The notes beneath the pieces are model-generated. The model was not told the origin of the DNA. It saw nothing but the letters and a program-made list of their open reading frames with translations, and did no database searches. From positions 2,790,001-2,854,000 of the forward strand of contig NZ_CP109901.1 of NCBI RefSeq assembly GCF_033095805.1: a stretch of 64,000 nt of DNA, given 5' to 3'. How positions within the stretch are numbered: the first letter of the stretch is position 1; the number at the start of each line of letters is the position of its first letter. This document shows positions 31,623-43,025 of the stretch, piece after piece. The position numbers and the translations under genes were made by a program. Origin of the DNA: Serratia sp. UGAL515B_01 (GTDB lineage Bacteria > Pseudomonadota > Gammaproteobacteria > Enterobacterales > Enterobacteriaceae).

Positions 31623-32180
31623 GTGCAGCTTCGTATTATAACGTTGTTGCTGGGGTTGGCGGTGCTGGTTACCGCTGGCTGTGGTTTTCACCTGCGCGGT
31701 AACACGCAGGTGCCCACTGAATTGCAGACGCTGATGTTGGATAGTTACGATCCTTTTGGCCCCTTGACACGCGCAATACGTGAACAATTGCGCCTCAGCG
31801 GTGCCAAGATCGTCAACTACAATGCTCAACAGAAGGATGTCCCTTCTCTGCGCATTGTCAGTTCGTCACAAGGCCAAGATACGGTTTCCATCTTTCAAGA
31901 TGGTAAAACAGCGGAATACCAGATGATAATGTCAGTTCAAGCTCAGGTGCTCATCCCTGGGCATGATCTTTATCCAATAAACGTCAAAGTATTCCGTTCG
32001 TTTTTTGACAACCCGTTGACGGCACTCGCTAAAGACGCTGAGCAAGATATTATCCTGCAAGAAATGCGCAAGCAGGCAGCACAGCAAATCATACGTAAGT
32101 TGGTATCCATTCATGCTGCTGCACAAGGGGAAATGCAACAGAAAGCTGCTGCCGCCACAGCCAATACCACAGCAAAATGA
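31623..32180 (+). CDS. lptE: LPS-assembly lipoprotein LptE
   Basis: Outer-membrane lipoprotein that plugs the LptD barrel and aids LPS export. The 185-residue precursor begins at GTG 31623, preceded by AAGGAGG. A lipoprotein signal peptide ends at the lipobox LVTAGC (Cys about residue 19); the mature part starts CGFHLRG, the family signature. The C-terminal tail is Ala/Gln rich. The stop overlaps the holA ATG by 4 bp. Confidence 0.96.
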   Translation: MQLRIITLLLGLAVLVTAGCGFHLRGNTQVPTELQTLMLDSYDPFGPLTRAIREQLRLSGAKIVNYNAQQKDVPSLRIVSSSQGQDTVSIFQDGKTAEYQMIMSVQAQVLIPGHDLYPINVKVFRSFFDNPLTALAKDAEQDIILQEMRKQAAQQIIRKLVSIHAAAQGEMQQKAAAATANTTAK

Positions 32181-33211
32181 TTCGTATCTATCCTGAACAA
32201 CTCGCCGCGCAACTCCGTGAAGGAGTGCGCGCTTGTTATATATTGAGCGGTAACGAACCTTTGTTGCTCCAGGAAAGCCAAGATATGATCCGTCAGGTGG
32301 CCCAACAGCAGGCATTCACCGAACACTATAGTGTCTCTCTCGATGCCCAAACCGACTGGGATGTTATTTTCAACCTCTGTCAAGCAATGAGCCTGTTTGC
32401 CAGCCGACAGACTCTATTATTGATCTTCCCTGAAAATGGCCCTACCGCCCCGATAGGCGAACAACTGGTCAAATTGGCAGGCCTGTTACACGAAGACATT
32501 CTGCTGGTATTGCGCGGGCCCCGTCTGACCAAAGCGCAGGAGAATAGCGCTTGGTTCAAAGCGCTCGGCCCCAAAGGGGTGTTGATCAGTTGCCAAACGC
32601 CAGAACAGGCTCAACTACCGCGTTGGGTTGCACAACGGGCCAAAGCCATGCAACTTTATCTGGATGATGCGGCCAACCAGGTGTTGTGTTACTGCTATGA
32701 AGGTAACCTGTTAGCACTGTCACAAGCACTGGAGCGCCTGGCATTATTGCATCCAGACGGTAAGCTTACCCTGCCTCGTGTTGAACAAGCAGTAAATGAT
32801 GCAGCTCATTTTACGCCTTTCCACTGGATGGATGCGCTATTGGCTGGCAAAAGTCAACGTGCTTGGCATATCCTGCAACAGTTGCAACAAGAGGACGCGG
32901 AACCCGTGATCCTGCTACGCACTCTACAACGCGAATTACTGATGCTGCTTACGCTGCGGCGCAAAATGGCAAATACCCCACTACGCACACTGTTCGACCA
33001 GCAAAAAGTCTGGCAAAACAGGCGTGAACTGCTCACACAGGCGTTACAGCGTTTGACAGAGCTGCAACTTCGGCAAGCGATACGATTGCTGACGCAAATA
33101 GAGATAACACTCAAGAAAGACTATGGTCAGACGGTTTGGCCACAGTTAGAAGCTCTATCAATGCTGCTTTGCGGCAAAAAACTGGCCAAGAGTTTCACAG
33201 ATGCCCGCTAA
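32177..33211 (+). CDS. holA: DNA polymerase III delta subunit
   Basis: The clamp-loader wrench that opens the beta sliding clamp. The 344-residue protein is near the E. coli length (343) and begins [13 protein letters not shown]. Features include [11 protein letters not shown] and the AAA+-like helical organisation; delta lacks a functional Walker A, as expected. Its ATG overlaps lptE by 4 bp and its end overlaps the nadD start at 33201. Confidence 0.96.
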   Translation: MIRIYPEQLAAQLREGVRACYILSGNEPLLLQESQDMIRQVAQQQAFTEHYSVSLDAQTDWDVIFNLCQAMSLFASRQTLLLIFPENGPTAPIGEQLVKLAGLLHEDILLVLRGPRLTKAQENSAWFKALGPKGVLISCQTPEQAQLPRWVAQRAKAMQLYLDDAANQVLCYCYEGNLLALSQALERLALLHPDGKLTLPRVEQAVNDAAHFTPFHWMDALLAGKSQRAWHILQQLQQEDAEPVILLRTLQRELLMLLTLRRKMANTPLRTLFDQQKVWQNRRELLTQALQRLTELQLRQAIRLLTQIEITLKKDYGQTVWPQLEALSMLLCGKKLAKSFTDAR

Positions 33212-33863
33212 TCCGAAAAGCAAACAGATGCTTCAGGCATTTTTCGGAGGAACTTTCGATCCGATCCACTACGGTCATCTACGGCCAGTCGAGGCATTGG
33301 CAAAAGAAGTTGGTCTGAGCCAAGTTACCCTGTTGCCTAACCATGTTCCCCCTCATCGTCCTCAACCCATCGCAAATGCACAACAACGGTTGAAAATGGT
33401 CACGTTGGCCATTGCGGATAATTCGCTGTTTACCGTAGACGATCGTGAGTTGCATCGTACAACACCGTCCTACACCGTTGATACGTTAGAGATGATTCGT
33501 AAAGAGCGTGGCACAACATTGCCTTTGGCGTTTATCATTGGCCAAGATTCACTGCTGACATTACATAAATGGCATCGATGGCAAGCGCTGTTGGATGTCT
33601 GTCATCTACTGGTGCTCGCTCGGCCTGGCTATCATGCGCAGATGGATACGCCAGAATTGCAACATTGGTTGGAACAACATCTGGTTCGCGATGCAGAGCA
33701 GCTCAGCAACCAGCCTAACGGCTATATCTATCTGGCAGATACGCCTTTATTAGAGATCTCTGCCACCGAGATACGCCAACGTCGCCACCAAGGTATTAGT
33801 TGTGACGATCTGTTGCCGCGTTCTGTTCAGCGTTATATCGCGTTACAGGGTTTATATCGATAG
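33201..33863 (+). CDS. nadD: Nicotinate-mononucleotide adenylyltransferase
   Basis: Forms deamido-NAD from NaMN and ATP in NAD synthesis. The nucleotidyltransferase signature [11 protein letters not shown] lies near residues 16-26, and the second motif [10 protein letters not shown] near the C-terminus. The ATG at 33201 gives 220 residues; an internal ATG at 33228 ([12 protein letters not shown]) gives 211, closer to the E. coli 213, so the start is uncertain. It overlaps the end of holA. Confidence 0.95.
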   Translation: MPANPKSKQMLQAFFGGTFDPIHYGHLRPVEALAKEVGLSQVTLLPNHVPPHRPQPIANAQQRLKMVTLAIADNSLFTVDDRELHRTTPSYTVDTLEMIRKERGTTLPLAFIIGQDSLLTLHKWHRWQALLDVCHLLVLARPGYHAQMDTPELQHWLEQHLVRDAEQLSNQPNGYIYLADTPLLEISATEIRQRRHQGISCDDLLPRSVQRYIALQGLYR

Positions 33864-34042
33864 GCCACATGCTATACTGCGCCGCTATTTTTCAAGTGTC
33901 CGCCGAAAACCTTAGGCCTTCGTAGATCAGGCTATGGTCGGAAGATGCACAGAGGCATCCAGCCAATATCATCATTCGGATTGTTATTGTGGGCAGTTGC
34001 CTACGGCAGCCTGATGAACAGAACATACCCTAGGGGGAACCT

Positions 34043-34360
34043 TTGCAAGGTAAAGCGCTCCAAGATTTCGTCGTCGATAAAATTGATGACCTGAAAGGCC
34101 AAGATATCATCGCCCTGGATGTTAAGGGAAAATCCAGTATCACCGATTGCATGGTTATCTGCACCGGGACCTCTACCCGTCATGTGATGTCGATAGCAGA
34201 GCACATAATCCAGGAGTCCCGTGCCATTGGCATGGAACTGTTTGGTATGAAAGGCCAGGCTGTCTCTGATTGGGTAGTCGTGGATTTAGGTGAAGTGATT
34301 GTACATGTGATGCAGGAAGAAAGCCGCCGCCTGTATGAACTGGAAAAGCTCTGGAGTTAA
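34043..34360 (+). CDS. rsfS: Ribosomal silencing factor RsfS
   Basis: Binds uL14 on the 50S subunit and blocks subunit joining in starvation. The 105-residue protein equals the E. coli length and starts at TTG ([19 protein letters not shown]), preceded by TAGGGGGAA. Conserved features include [17 protein letters not shown] sequence (here [17 protein letters not shown]) and [18 protein letters not shown]. rlmH begins 3 bp after its stop. A -10-like TATACT lies at 33873-33878 upstream. Confidence 0.96.
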   Translation: MQGKALQDFVVDKIDDLKGQDIIALDVKGKSSITDCMVICTGTSTRHVMSIAEHIIQESRAIGMELFGMKGQAVSDWVVVDLGEVIVHVMQEESRRLYELEKLWS

Positions 34361-34363
34361 ACC

Positions 34364-34834
34364 GTGAAACTGCAACTGGTTGCAGTCGGTACCAGGATGC
34401 CTGACTGGGTTCAGACTGGCTTTATGGATTACCTGCAGCGCTTTCCAAAAGACATGCCGTTTGAACTGTGCGAAATCCCTGCGGGCAAGCGCGGAAAAAA
34501 TGCGGATATCAAGCGTATTCTGGAAAAAGAAGGTGAGCAAATGCTGGCCGCGGTAGGAAAAGGCAACCGAATTGTCACGCTGGATATTCCAGGAACACCT
34601 TGGGAGACGCCACAGTTGGCACAGCAACTCGAACGATGGAAGCAGGATGGCCGCAACGTCAGCCTGTTGATCGGTGGGCCTGAAGGTTTGGCTCCGGTAT
34701 GTAAATCCGCCGCAGAACAGAGTTGGTCACTCTCACCGTTGACGTTACCGCATCCTCTAGTGCGTGTTTTGGTGGCGGAGAGCCTTTACCGCGCCTGGAG
34801 TATTACTGCAAATCATCCTTACCACCGGGAGTAA
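34364..34834 (+). CDS. rlmH: 23S rRNA pseudouridine-1915 N3-methyltransferase RlmH
   Basis: SPOUT-family methyltransferase acting on pseudouridine 1915 of 23S rRNA in assembled ribosomes. The 156-residue protein (155 in E. coli) starts at GTG with [16 protein letters not shown]. The SAM-binding knot includes LLIGGPEGL and the C-terminal [20 protein letters not shown]. It is tightly linked to rsfS and followed by mrdA. Confidence 0.96.
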   Translation: MKLQLVAVGTRMPDWVQTGFMDYLQRFPKDMPFELCEIPAGKRGKNADIKRILEKEGEQMLAAVGKGNRIVTLDIPGTPWETPQLAQQLERWKQDGRNVSLLIGGPEGLAPVCKSAAEQSWSLSPLTLPHPLVRVLVAESLYRAWSITANHPYHRE

Positions 34835-34872
34835 CCGGTAGTGATAGCAACAGAGTGAAATAAAGCAACAGG

Positions 34873-36768
34873 ATGAAAATAGAACGTAACCCTTTTCGCG
34901 ACTATACGGCCGAAGCCGCCTTGTTTGTACGCCGTGCCTTGGTGGCATTTTTTATTATTCTGGTGCTCACCAGCATCCTGATTGTCAATTTGTATAATCT
35001 GCAAATCGTTCGTTTTGAGGATTATAGTACCCGTTCCAATGGAAACCGTATCAAACTGGTACCCATTGCTCCCAGTCGCGGCATTATTTATGATCGAAAC
35101 GGTACACCGCTAGCGCTTAACCGCACCATTTATCAGTTGGAACTGATGCCAGAGAAGGTTGAAGACCTGAAGGCTACGCTTCAAGCATTACGCTCAATCG
35201 TCGACCTGACTGATGAAGACATCGCCAACTTTGAAAAAGAGCGTAAACGCTCACGCCGCTTTGTTCCAATCCCAGTCAAAACAGCGCTAACGGAAGTTCA
35301 GGTAGCACGTTTTACGGTAAACCAATTTCGCTTTCCCGGCGTGGAAATAAAAGGCCTTCAACGTCGCTACTATCCTTATGGCTCAGCACTTACCCACGTT
35401 ATCGGCTATGTCTCGAAAATTAACGATCGCGATGCTGAACGCCTGGACGAAGAAGGTAAACTGGCCAACTATGCCGCCGCCAAGGAAATCGGTAAGCTGG
35501 GGATAGAACGTTATTACGAAGATGTCCTGCACGGTAAAACGGGTTATGAAGAAGTTGAAGTCAACAACCGTGGCAGAGTGATCCGTCAATTACACGAACA
35601 ACCGCCTTCCGCAGGTAAAGATATCTATCTGACGATCGATCTCAACCTGCAACGCTATATTGAACAACTGCTGGTTGGCAGCCGTGCAGCAGTCGTGGTC
35701 AGCGATCCACGCACCGGGGGAATTCTAGCGATGGTTTCCAACCCAAGCTACGATCCAAACCCATTTGTTGATGGCATTTCTAATAAGGATTATCAGGCCT
35801 TACTTAATGATACCAACCGGCCACTGATTAACCGCGCCACACAAGGCGTATACCCGCCCGCCTCAACGGTAAAACCCTATATTGCAGTTTCAGCACTCAG
35901 TGCTGGGGTGATTACCAAAAATACCGTGGTGTTCGATCCTGGTTGGTGGCAACTGCCAGGTTCTGAAAAACGCTACCGTGACTGGAAAAAGTGGGGGCAT
36001 GGTCGCCTGAACGTGATTAAAGCGCTGGAGGAGTCTGCAGATACTTTCTTCTATCAGGTAGCTTATGACATGGGTATCGATCGCTTATCGAGCTGGTTGA
36101 GCAAGTTCGGCTACGGAGACTATACCGGAATTGATCTTTCTGAAGAGCGTTCAGGACTGATGCCGACGCGCGAATGGAAGTACAAGCGATTCAAAAAACC
36201 CTGGTATCAAGGAGACACCATTCCTGTCGGCATCGGCCAAGGCTATTGGACTGCAACACCGATCCAGATGGCAAAAGCACTCAACACCCTGGTCAACGAT
36301 GGTAATGTCAAGACCCCGCATCTCTTGCTTAACACAAGGATCAACGGCGTGTTGGTGCCTTTTCGTCAGGAAGAAAACAAACAGATCGGGGATATTCATT
36401 CTGGCTTCTGGGAAATTGCCAAAGACGGTATGTACGGCGTAGCCAATCGGCCCAACGGTACGGCACGGAAATTCTTTGAGGGAACTCCTTACAAAGCCGC
36501 GGCAAAATCGGGAACCGCGCAGGTTTTCGGCTATGAGACCTATAACGCCCACAAGCTCGCAGAACACCTGCGTGACCACAAATTGATGACCGCCTTTGCA
36601 CCCTTCGATAACCCGACGGTTTCAGTGGCCATCATTCTGGAGAACGGCGGTTCGGGGCCTGCAGTGGGAACTATCACGCGTCAGATCCTCGACCACATTC
36701 TGTTGGGCGACAACAATACGCAATTACCTGATGCAGCCCCGCTGCCGCCAGGTATCGAAGGTGATTAA
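34873..36768 (+). CDS. mrdA: Penicillin-binding protein 2 (elongasome transpeptidase)
   Basis: Cross-links peptidoglycan during lateral wall growth together with RodA. The 631-residue protein has a short cytoplasmic N-terminus, one transmembrane helix (about 21-42) and a pedestal domain with RGIIYDRNGTPLALN. The transpeptidase domain has the active serine in PPASTVKPY, the SxN-type motif at ESADTFFYQ and KSGTAQV. It lies in the conserved rsfS-rlmH-mrdA-mrdB-rlpA-dacA order. Confidence 0.97.
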   Translation: MKIERNPFRDYTAEAALFVRRALVAFFIILVLTSILIVNLYNLQIVRFEDYSTRSNGNRIKLVPIAPSRGIIYDRNGTPLALNRTIYQLELMPEKVEDLKATLQALRSIVDLTDEDIANFEKERKRSRRFVPIPVKTALTEVQVARFTVNQFRFPGVEIKGLQRRYYPYGSALTHVIGYVSKINDRDAERLDEEGKLANYAAAKEIGKLGIERYYEDVLHGKTGYEEVEVNNRGRVIRQLHEQPPSAGKDIYLTIDLNLQRYIEQLLVGSRAAVVVSDPRTGGILAMVSNPSYDPNPFVDGISNKDYQALLNDTNRPLINRATQGVYPPASTVKPYIAVSALSAGVITKNTVVFDPGWWQLPGSEKRYRDWKKWGHGRLNVIKALEESADTFFYQVAYDMGIDRLSSWLSKFGYGDYTGIDLSEERSGLMPTREWKYKRFKKPWYQGDTIPVGIGQGYWTATPIQMAKALNTLVNDGNVKTPHLLLNTRINGVLVPFRQEENKQIGDIHSGFWEIAKDGMYGVANRPNGTARKFFEGTPYKAAAKSGTAQVFGYETYNAHKLAEHLRDHKLMTAFAPFDNPTVSVAIILENGGSGPAVGTITRQILDHILLGDNNTQLPDAAPLPPGIEGD

Positions 36769-36776
36769 GGTAGATT

Positions 36777-37889
36777 ATGACTGAAAGCCAACATAAAGGC
36801 TCTATCTGGACCAAGATCCATATCGACCCGACATTTCTGTTATTCATTCTGGCTTTACTGGTCTATAGCGCTTTCGTGATGTGGAGTGCAAGCGGCCAGG
36901 ATATCGGCATGATGGAACGCAAAATCGGCCAGATCCTGATGGGATTGATTGTGATGGGTGTCATGGCGCAGATCCCACCACGCGTTTATGAAAGCTGGGC
37001 ACCCTATCTCTATATTTTCTGTGTGACCCTCCTCATTCTGGTCGACGCTTTTGGTCAAATCAGTAAAGGAGCGCAACGCTGGCTGGATCTGGGCTTTGTA
37101 CGTTTCCAACCCTCTGAAATTGCTAAAATTGCTGTACCATTAATGGTTGCTCGTTTCATGAATCGCGACGTTTGTCCCCCTTCATTGAAGAATACCGGCA
37201 TCGCGCTGGCGCTGATATTTCTACCAACCTTACTGGTAGCCGCACAACCCGATCTGGGCACAGCGATCCTGATCGCTGCTTCTGGCATGTTTGTCCTGTT
37301 CTTGTCGGGGATGAGCTGGAAACTGATTGCGGGAGCCGCCGTGTTGCTGGCAGCCTTTATCCCCGTATTGTGGTTCTTCCTGATGCATGGATACCAGCGT
37401 GACCGCGTGATGATGTTGCTCGACCCAGAAAGCGATCCGCTCGGTGCTGGCTATCATATTATTCAGTCAAAAATAGCCATTGGCTCCGGCGGTCTGTCGG
37501 GCAAAGGATGGTTACACGGCACACAGTCCCAGTTAGAATTCCTGCCGGAACGCCATACCGACTTCATCTTTGCCGTGTTGGCAGAAGAACTTGGCTTGAT
37601 CGGCGTTTTAGTCTTGCTGCTACTGTACCTGCTGGTGATCCTCCGCGGGCTAATGATTGCAGCACGGGCGCAAACAACCTTTGGCCGTGTCATGGTCGGG
37701 GGATTGATGTTGATCTTGTTTGTCTATGTATTTGTTAACATTGGTATGGTAAGTGGCATTTTACCGGTGGTTGGCGTACCTTTGCCTTTGGTCAGCTATG
37801 GGGGATCGGCGCTGATCGTGCTCATGGCTGGATTCGGTATCGTGATGTCGATCCACACACACCGAAAAATGTTGTCTAAGAATCTATAA
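36777..37889 (+). CDS. mrdB: RodA, SEDS peptidoglycan glycosyltransferase
   Basis: Polymerises glycan strands in the Rod complex. The 370-residue polytopic inner-membrane protein equals the E. coli length. Many hydrophobic helices are visible, and the SEDS motifs include [20 protein letters not shown] and the C-terminal [12 protein letters not shown]. It begins 8 bp after mrdA, consistent with coupled production of the RodA-PBP2 pair. Confidence 0.97.
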   Translation: MTESQHKGSIWTKIHIDPTFLLFILALLVYSAFVMWSASGQDIGMMERKIGQILMGLIVMGVMAQIPPRVYESWAPYLYIFCVTLLILVDAFGQISKGAQRWLDLGFVRFQPSEIAKIAVPLMVARFMNRDVCPPSLKNTGIALALIFLPTLLVAAQPDLGTAILIAASGMFVLFLSGMSWKLIAGAAVLLAAFIPVLWFFLMHGYQRDRVMMLLDPESDPLGAGYHIIQSKIAIGSGGLSGKGWLHGTQSQLEFLPERHTDFIFAVLAEELGLIGVLVLLLLYLLVILRGLMIAARAQTTFGRVMVGGLMLILFVYVFVNIGMVSGILPVVGVPLPLVSYGGSALIVLMAGFGIVMSIHTHRKMLSKNL

Positions 37890-37899
37890 GAGGTGAGTA

Positions 37900-38967
37900 A
37901 TGCGTAAGCAATGGCTTTGGGTCAGCGCAGTTACAGTGGCGGTATTACTTTCAGCATGCACCACCACAATGGAGGAAACACAGGCTCCAGCTCCACAACA
38001 GCCCTATAACGGACCAGTGACTGAAATTGGCGGGGCTGAACCACGCTATGAGCCATATAACCCGAGCGCCATGCAGGATTATCAGGCTAATGGCAACACT
38101 TACCGTATCGTTAAAGATCCACAGAGTTTCTCGCAAACCGGCCTGGCTGGCTGGTACGGTGAAGAGGCCAACGGCAACACAACAGCCATTGGTGAGCAAT
38201 TCAACCCTAACGCCCTGACCGCAGCACATCCCACCTTGCCGATCCCTAGCTATGTTCGTGTCACTAACCTGGCTAATGGTCGTCAATTGGTAGTCCGAGT
38301 CAACGATCGCGGCCCTTATACGCAAGGCAGCATTATCGATTTATCAAAATCCGCAGCCGAACGCCTCAATCTGTCCAACAACACCAAGGTGAAAGTCGAC
38401 TTTATCAACGTTGCACCAGATGGTTCCTTGAGCGGCCCCGGCAGCGTCGGGACAGTAGTCGCTAAGCAGAGCTACGCCCTTCCCCCACGCCCCAATCTTG
38501 ACTCAGGTGATATGGGTACACCGATACAGCAAGAAAGCCCAGTGTCTGCTGGTACAGCCGTCCACCCAGTTGATAACAGCACGTTGAACAACAATGATGC
38601 CGCTGTCTCCAAGTCACCTCATAGCAGTAGACTTCTGCGCGCACCAAGACCATTACCTGCTGGTGTACTGGAGGGTTCAGAACCACAATCGGTCATTAGT
38701 ACTCCCGTTAACTCAGCAACCGCTGGGGCAAACAGTGCAAACGGCAGATTAATGGTACAGGTGGGTGCTCTGAGCAATGCCGAACGTGCGAAAAGCTGGC
38801 AACAACAGTTAAGCGAGCAATTTGGCGTTCCGGGTAAAGTCACTGCCACCGGCAGCATTTATCGCGTTCAACTAGGACCATTCGACAATCGGCAGCAAGC
38901 TACCCAGTTGCAGCAACGTTTGGCCAGCGAAGCAGAGCAACAATCCTTTATCACTGTTGCACCGTAG
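37900..38967 (+). CDS. rlpA: Septal-ring lipoprotein RlpA
   Basis: Outer-membrane lipoprotein with a double-psi beta-barrel and a SPOR domain; in Pseudomonas it is a lytic transglycosylase for denuded glycan, while activity in enterobacteria is less clear. The 355-residue precursor has the lipobox LLSAC (about residue 19). The DPBB domain (about 75-165) has GLAGWYGEEANGNTTAIGE and VRVNDRGPY. A low-complexity linker precedes the C-terminal SPOR domain (about 280-355). Confidence 0.95.
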   Translation: MRKQWLWVSAVTVAVLLSACTTTMEETQAPAPQQPYNGPVTEIGGAEPRYEPYNPSAMQDYQANGNTYRIVKDPQSFSQTGLAGWYGEEANGNTTAIGEQFNPNALTAAHPTLPIPSYVRVTNLANGRQLVVRVNDRGPYTQGSIIDLSKSAAERLNLSNNTKVKVDFINVAPDGSLSGPGSVGTVVAKQSYALPPRPNLDSGDMGTPIQQESPVSAGTAVHPVDNSTLNNNDAAVSKSPHSSRLLRAPRPLPAGVLEGSEPQSVISTPVNSATAGANSANGRLMVQVGALSNAERAKSWQQQLSEQFGVPGKVTATGSIYRVQLGPFDNRQQATQLQQRLASEAEQQSFITVAP

Positions 38968-39140
38968 AGCGACCCTCTACAGGCGATAACAACCGACACA
39001 GTTTTATCTGAAACATTTCGTTTCAGGTTAATATGAGTAACCCCCCTCTGTCGGATGAATGGCTAATGCCTGCTGGAAGCCCATCTGCTATAGTGTGGCT
39101 CGTTATTTAATTTAATCTCATGGATGTTGTAGTCTCGCTC

Positions 39141-40352
39141 ATGAAATATGTAACTTCTTTCCGCTTAATCAAGAGCATCACGCTCGGCACCATCATCGCG
39201 ATAAGTGCAGCGTCAATTGCACATGCAGACGACGTTAATATCAAAACCATGATCCCAGGTGTGCCGCAAATTGATGCGGAAACTTACATCCTGATTGATT
39301 ACAACTCAGGTAAAGTGCTGGCAGAATCGAATGCCGATGCGCGCCGAGACCCTGCCAGCCTGACCAAAATGATGACCAGCTACGTGATCGGCCAGGCCTT
39401 GAAATCCGGTAAGATTGGCCAGGAAGATATGGTGACTATCGGCCAGGATGCTTGGGCAACGGGTAATCCGGTGTTCAAAGGTTCCTCACTGATGTTCCTG
39501 AAACCGGGCGATCGCGTACCGGTTTCTAAATTGACGCGCGGTATCAATTTGCAATCGGGTAACGATGCCTGTGTTGCCATGGCGGATTATGTCGCTGGCA
39601 GCCAAGACGCCTTCGTTAATCTGATGAATACCTACGTTCAACAACTTGGCCTGCAAAATACCCACTTCAAGACCGTGCACGGCCTTGATGCTGAAGGCCA
39701 GTTCAGCTCAGCGCGTGATATGGCCCTGATCGGTCAGGCGTTAATCCGCGATGTCCCTGATGAATATGCCATCTATAAAGAGAAAGAGTTCACTTTCAAC
39801 AATATTCGACAACTAAACCGCAATGGCCTGCTGTGGGATACTAGCCTTAACGTCGACGGAATTAAAACCGGCCATACTGAAGCAGCGGGTTACAACCTAG
39901 TGGCTTCGGCAACAGAAGGCCAGATGCGCTTGATTTCTGCCGTGCTGGGTGGCAGGACCTTCAAAGGTCGTGAAACAGAAAGCAAGAAACTGCTGACCTG
40001 GGGCTTCCGTTTCTTCGAAACCGTCTCACCATTGAAGGCCGGAAAAGAATTCGCTTCTGAGCCAGTTTGGTTTGGTGATGCCGATCGCGTAGAGTTAGGC
40101 GTGGATAAAGATGTCTATCTCACGATTCCTCGTGGCCGCATGAAAGATCTGAAAGCCAGCTATGTTCTTAACACTCCAGAAATTCATGCTCCACTGGCTA
40201 AAAACCAAGTGATTGGTAGCATTAATTTCCAACTGGATGGCAAAATCATCGATCAACGCCCACTGGTTGTCTTAAACGAAGTAAAAGAGGGTGGCTTCTT
40301 TAGCCGAATAGTCGATTACATTAGACTGATGCTCCACCATTGGTTAGGTTGA
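39141..40352 (+). CDS. dacA: D-alanyl-D-alanine carboxypeptidase (PBP5)
   Basis: Trims the terminal D-Ala of peptidoglycan pentapeptides in the periplasm. From the ATG at 39141 (MKYVTSFRL) the protein is 403 residues, the E. coli length; an upstream in-frame ATG at 39120 would add seven. A signal peptide ends at AHA before [14 protein letters not shown]. Active-site motifs are SLTK, SGN in [10 protein letters not shown] and KTG in DGIKTGHTE. The C-terminal amphipathic anchor is [18 protein letters not shown]. Confidence 0.97.
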   Translation: MKYVTSFRLIKSITLGTIIAISAASIAHADDVNIKTMIPGVPQIDAETYILIDYNSGKVLAESNADARRDPASLTKMMTSYVIGQALKSGKIGQEDMVTIGQDAWATGNPVFKGSSLMFLKPGDRVPVSKLTRGINLQSGNDACVAMADYVAGSQDAFVNLMNTYVQQLGLQNTHFKTVHGLDAEGQFSSARDMALIGQALIRDVPDEYAIYKEKEFTFNNIRQLNRNGLLWDTSLNVDGIKTGHTEAAGYNLVASATEGQMRLISAVLGGRTFKGRETESKKLLTWGFRFFETVSPLKAGKEFASEPVWFGDADRVELGVDKDVYLTIPRGRMKDLKASYVLNTPEIHAPLAKNQVIGSINFQLDGKIIDQRPLVVLNEVKEGGFFSRIVDYIRLMLHHWLG

Positions 40353-40395
40353 TATTTGAATTAGGCGATTTCGCCCCCACATAATGATTAATACT

Positions 40396-40422
40396 AACTC
40401 CCGCTCAAGCGGGAGTTATGAT
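40396..40422 (+). terminator. Hairpin/terminator after dacA
   Basis: A perfect stem AACTCCCGC-TCAA-GCGGGAGTT is followed by ATGATTTT. It lies 44 bp past the dacA stop and upstream of ybeD, a likely moderate terminator. Confidence 0.7.
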
Positions 40423-40455
40423 TTTAGCTTAGCAATACCTATGGAGTGCAATCAC

Positions 40456-40722
40456 ATGCAAAAAACCAAACTGAACGAATTGCTCGAATTCCCCTGCACA
40501 TTTACCTACAAGGTTATGGGTCTCGCACAACCCGAGCTGGTAGACCAAGTGGTCGAAGTCGTGCAGCGTCATGCTCCAGGTGATTACAATCCACAGGTGA
40601 AGCCGAGCAGCAAAGGTAATTATCACTCGGTTTCTATCACCATTACCGCTACCCATATTGAACAGGTAGAGACGCTGTATGAAGAGTTAGGCAACATTGA
40701 GATTGTTCGTATGGTATTGTAA
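40456..40722 (+). CDS. ybeD: YbeD, ACT-like DUF493 protein
   Basis: An 88-residue member of the YbeD/DUF493 family, ACT-like in structure, function unknown. It begins [14 protein letters not shown] and aligns with E. coli YbeD (87 residues) through [20 protein letters not shown] and [14 protein letters not shown] longer frame starts upstream, but GGAG at 40443-40446 and the family length support ATG 40456. It lies between dacA and lipB as in E. coli. Confidence 0.95.
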   Translation: MQKTKLNELLEFPCTFTYKVMGLAQPELVDQVVEVVQRHAPGDYNPQVKPSSKGNYHSVSITITATHIEQVETLYEELGNIEIVRMVL

Positions 40723-40824
40723 TTTAAATATAAAAAACAATCAGCGACCCGGTACAGGTTTTCAGCTATTCGAGTTACCTATTTAAACTTTGGTGGTAAC
40801 CGGCCTAGGCTAATGGATAAACAC

Positions 40825-40853
40825 TGGTTGAAGACTTAAGTGCCCGATATAAT
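40825..40853 (+). promoter_or_regulatory. Candidate lipB promoter
   Basis: A perfect -10 TATAAT at 40848-40853, with a weak -35 TGGTTG 17 bp upstream, lies 37 bp before the lipB TTG start. Confidence 0.4.
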
Positions 40854-40889
40854 GCCTTTTACCACTTCCGTAACCTGACGATACCTTGC

Positions 40890-41546
40890 TTGCAACACGA
40901 TAAAATCATTCTGCGCCAGCTTGGGTTACAGCCCTATGAACCTGTATCCCAAGCCATGCACTACTTTGCCGATAACCGCAACGAGTCAACGCATGATGAG
41001 CTATGGCTAGTGCAGCATTATCCCGTCTTCACTCAAGGCCAAGCGGGTAAAGCTGAGCATGTGCTAGTGCCAGGAGACATCCCGGTGATCCAAAGCGATC
41101 GCGGCGGTCAAGTCACCTATCATGGCCCCGGCCAACAGGTGCTGTACGTGATGGTAGACCTAAAACGTAACAAAGTGGGTGTACGCCAACTGGTCTCTGC
41201 CCTCGAAGATACCGTTATCAATACTCTCACTCATTTCAAGATCAAATCTCATGCGCGTCCTGACGCACCTGGTGTTTACGTCGGTGAACAGAAAATTTGT
41301 TCATTAGGTCTACGTATCCGCAAAGGCGGTTCATTTCACGGCTTGGCCTTGAATGTCGAGATGGACCTGACCCCATTTCAGCGTATCAACCCCTGTGGTT
41401 ATGCAGGTATGCAAATGACTCAAGTCAGTGCGCTGGTACCTGGTGTTGATATAACAGATGTACATCCAATCCTGATAAAGGAATTTGTTCATTTACTCGG
41501 CTATCAAACAGTCGAGCTTCGTAACTGGGAACCTGCACAATTATGA
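40890..41546 (+). CDS. lipB: Octanoyl-[ACP]:protein octanoyltransferase LipB
   Basis: Transfers octanoate from acyl carrier protein to lipoyl domains, step one of lipoate synthesis. The 218-residue protein starts at TTG 40890 ([18 protein letters not shown]), matching the E. coli N-terminus. Conserved motifs are [14 protein letters not shown] and the catalytic cysteine in [10 protein letters not shown] near residue 170. Its stop codon overlaps the lipA ATG by 4 bp, so the consecutive pathway steps are coupled. Confidence 0.96.
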   Translation: MQHDKIILRQLGLQPYEPVSQAMHYFADNRNESTHDELWLVQHYPVFTQGQAGKAEHVLVPGDIPVIQSDRGGQVTYHGPGQQVLYVMVDLKRNKVGVRQLVSALEDTVINTLTHFKIKSHARPDAPGVYVGEQKICSLGLRIRKGGSFHGLALNVEMDLTPFQRINPCGYAGMQMTQVSALVPGVDITDVHPILIKEFVHLLGYQTVELRNWEPAQL

Positions 41547-42508
41547 GTAAACCGATTCAGATGGAACGCGGCGTTAAGTACCGCGACGCAGATAAAATGG
41601 CGTTGATTCCAGTAAAAACAGTGGTCACCGAGCGGCAGGAACTATTACGTAAACCTGAGTGGATGAAAATAAAGCTTCCTGCGGACTCTACACGCATTCA
41701 AGGTATCAAAGCAGCAATGCGCAAGAACGGTCTGCATTCGGTTTGCGAAGAAGCCTCTTGCCCGAACCTGTCTGAGTGTTTTAACCACGGTACTGCAACC
41801 TTCATGATACTGGGAGCCATCTGTACTCGGCGTTGCCCATTCTGTGACGTAGCCCATGGACGTCCCATTGCGCCTGATGCCAATGAACCAGAAAAACTGG
41901 CACAAACGATCGCCGATATGGCATTACGTTATGTGGTCATTACCTCGGTTGATCGTGACGACCTGCGCGATGGTGGTGCACAACACTTTGCAGACTGCAT
42001 TACCGCCATTCGTGCAAAAAGCCCTAATATCAAGATTGAAACACTGGTACCAGACTTCCGTGGAAGAATGGATCGTGCACTGGAAATCATCACTGCAACT
42101 CCCCCCGATGTGTTTAACCATAACCTGGAAAACGTACCACGCATTTATCGTCAGGTTCGTCCTGGAGCCAATTACGAATGGTCACTGAAACTGCTGGAAC
42201 GCTTTAAGGAAGCTCATCCAGATATCCCAACTAAATCGGGTTTAATGGTTGGTTTAGGTGAAACCAATGCAGAAATCGTGGAAGTCATGCGAGATCTACG
42301 CCGTCATGGTGTGACGATGCTGACACTCGGCCAATACTTGCAACCAAGTCGCCATCATCTTCCCGTACAGCGCTATGTCAGCCCGGCTGAATTTGATGAG
42401 ATGAAAGAAGAAGCGATGGCGATGGGATTTACTCACGCAGCCTGTGGTCCTTTTGTCCGCTCTTCGTATCACGCAGATTTGCAGGCGAAAGGGATGGAAG
42501 TGAAATAA
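41543..42508 (+). CDS. lipA: Lipoyl synthase LipA
   Basis: Radical-SAM enzyme inserting two sulfurs into octanoyl-lipoyl domains. The 321-residue protein equals the E. coli length. Auxiliary cluster cysteines appear in [12 protein letters not shown] and the radical-SAM cluster in [10 protein letters not shown]. The C-terminal RSSYHAD segment carries the conserved cluster-ligand serine. A terminator follows. Confidence 0.97.
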   Translation: MSKPIQMERGVKYRDADKMALIPVKTVVTERQELLRKPEWMKIKLPADSTRIQGIKAAMRKNGLHSVCEEASCPNLSECFNHGTATFMILGAICTRRCPFCDVAHGRPIAPDANEPEKLAQTIADMALRYVVITSVDRDDLRDGGAQHFADCITAIRAKSPNIKIETLVPDFRGRMDRALEIITATPPDVFNHNLENVPRIYRQVRPGANYEWSLKLLERFKEAHPDIPTKSGLMVGLGETNAEIVEVMRDLRRHGVTMLTLGQYLQPSRHHLPVQRYVSPAEFDEMKEEAMAMGFTHAACGPFVRSSYHADLQAKGMEVK

Positions 42509-42552
42509 ATCCAGTAATATTTTATTACGCTTCAGGGAATGAAAAGGCAGAG

Positions 42553-42583
42553 AAACGGATGCCCGCAAGTATCCGTTTTTATT
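42553..42583 (+). terminator. Intrinsic terminator of lipA (and possibly tatE)
   Basis: AAACGGAT (42553-42560) pairs with ATCCGTTT (42571-42578) followed by TTATT; A-rich sequence on the other side may make it bidirectional for the convergent tatE. Confidence 0.8.
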
Positions 42584-42599
42584 GTTCAATGGAAAGTGC

Positions 42600-42806
42600 T
42601 TAAACGTCTTTTTTCTCTACGCTCTGCTGAGTAGATAGATTCTCAGCCGAACTTTGCGCTGGGGGAGTATCTTCGCCTACCGCTTTTTTGAAACCTTTAA
42701 GCGCAGCCCCAAGATCCGCCCCTAAAGTACGTAGTTTGCTGGTACCAAACAGCAATACAATCAACACTGCAATTACCAGAAGTTTGGTAATACTGATACC
42801 TTCCAT
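42600..42806 (-). CDS. tatE: TatE, TatA-like twin-arginine translocase subunit
   Basis: A small inner-membrane Tat component partly redundant with TatA. With the ATG at 42806 it has 68 residues, beginning [20 protein letters not shown]. It has one N-terminal transmembrane helix, the [23 protein letters not shown] amphipathic helix region (split here for reading) and a polar tail. An in-frame GTG two codons upstream is possible, but AGAAGG is better spaced to the ATG. It is convergent with lipA as in E. coli. Confidence 0.94.
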   Translation of the reverse strand: MEGISITKLLVIAVLIVLLFGTSKLRTLGADLGAALKGFKKAVGEDTPPAQSSAENLSTQQSVEKKDV

Positions 42807-43025
42807 ATTCACCTTCTTTATTCATCTATGTTGCAAAGTGCAGCGAGGGAACAAACCTTGCCTGAGAGTATTTAGCGACTTTCTACCCGCTAAAACAAAG
42901 GTAATATGTAACAGAGTGAGATCTGACAGAGATGTTCTATGCTTTAATTATAAGGAATGTTTCCAGCCATTCTGCTTTTATTAAGAGCATGATAGGTTTT
43001 TTAATTCACATCAGGGAGTCGTTGA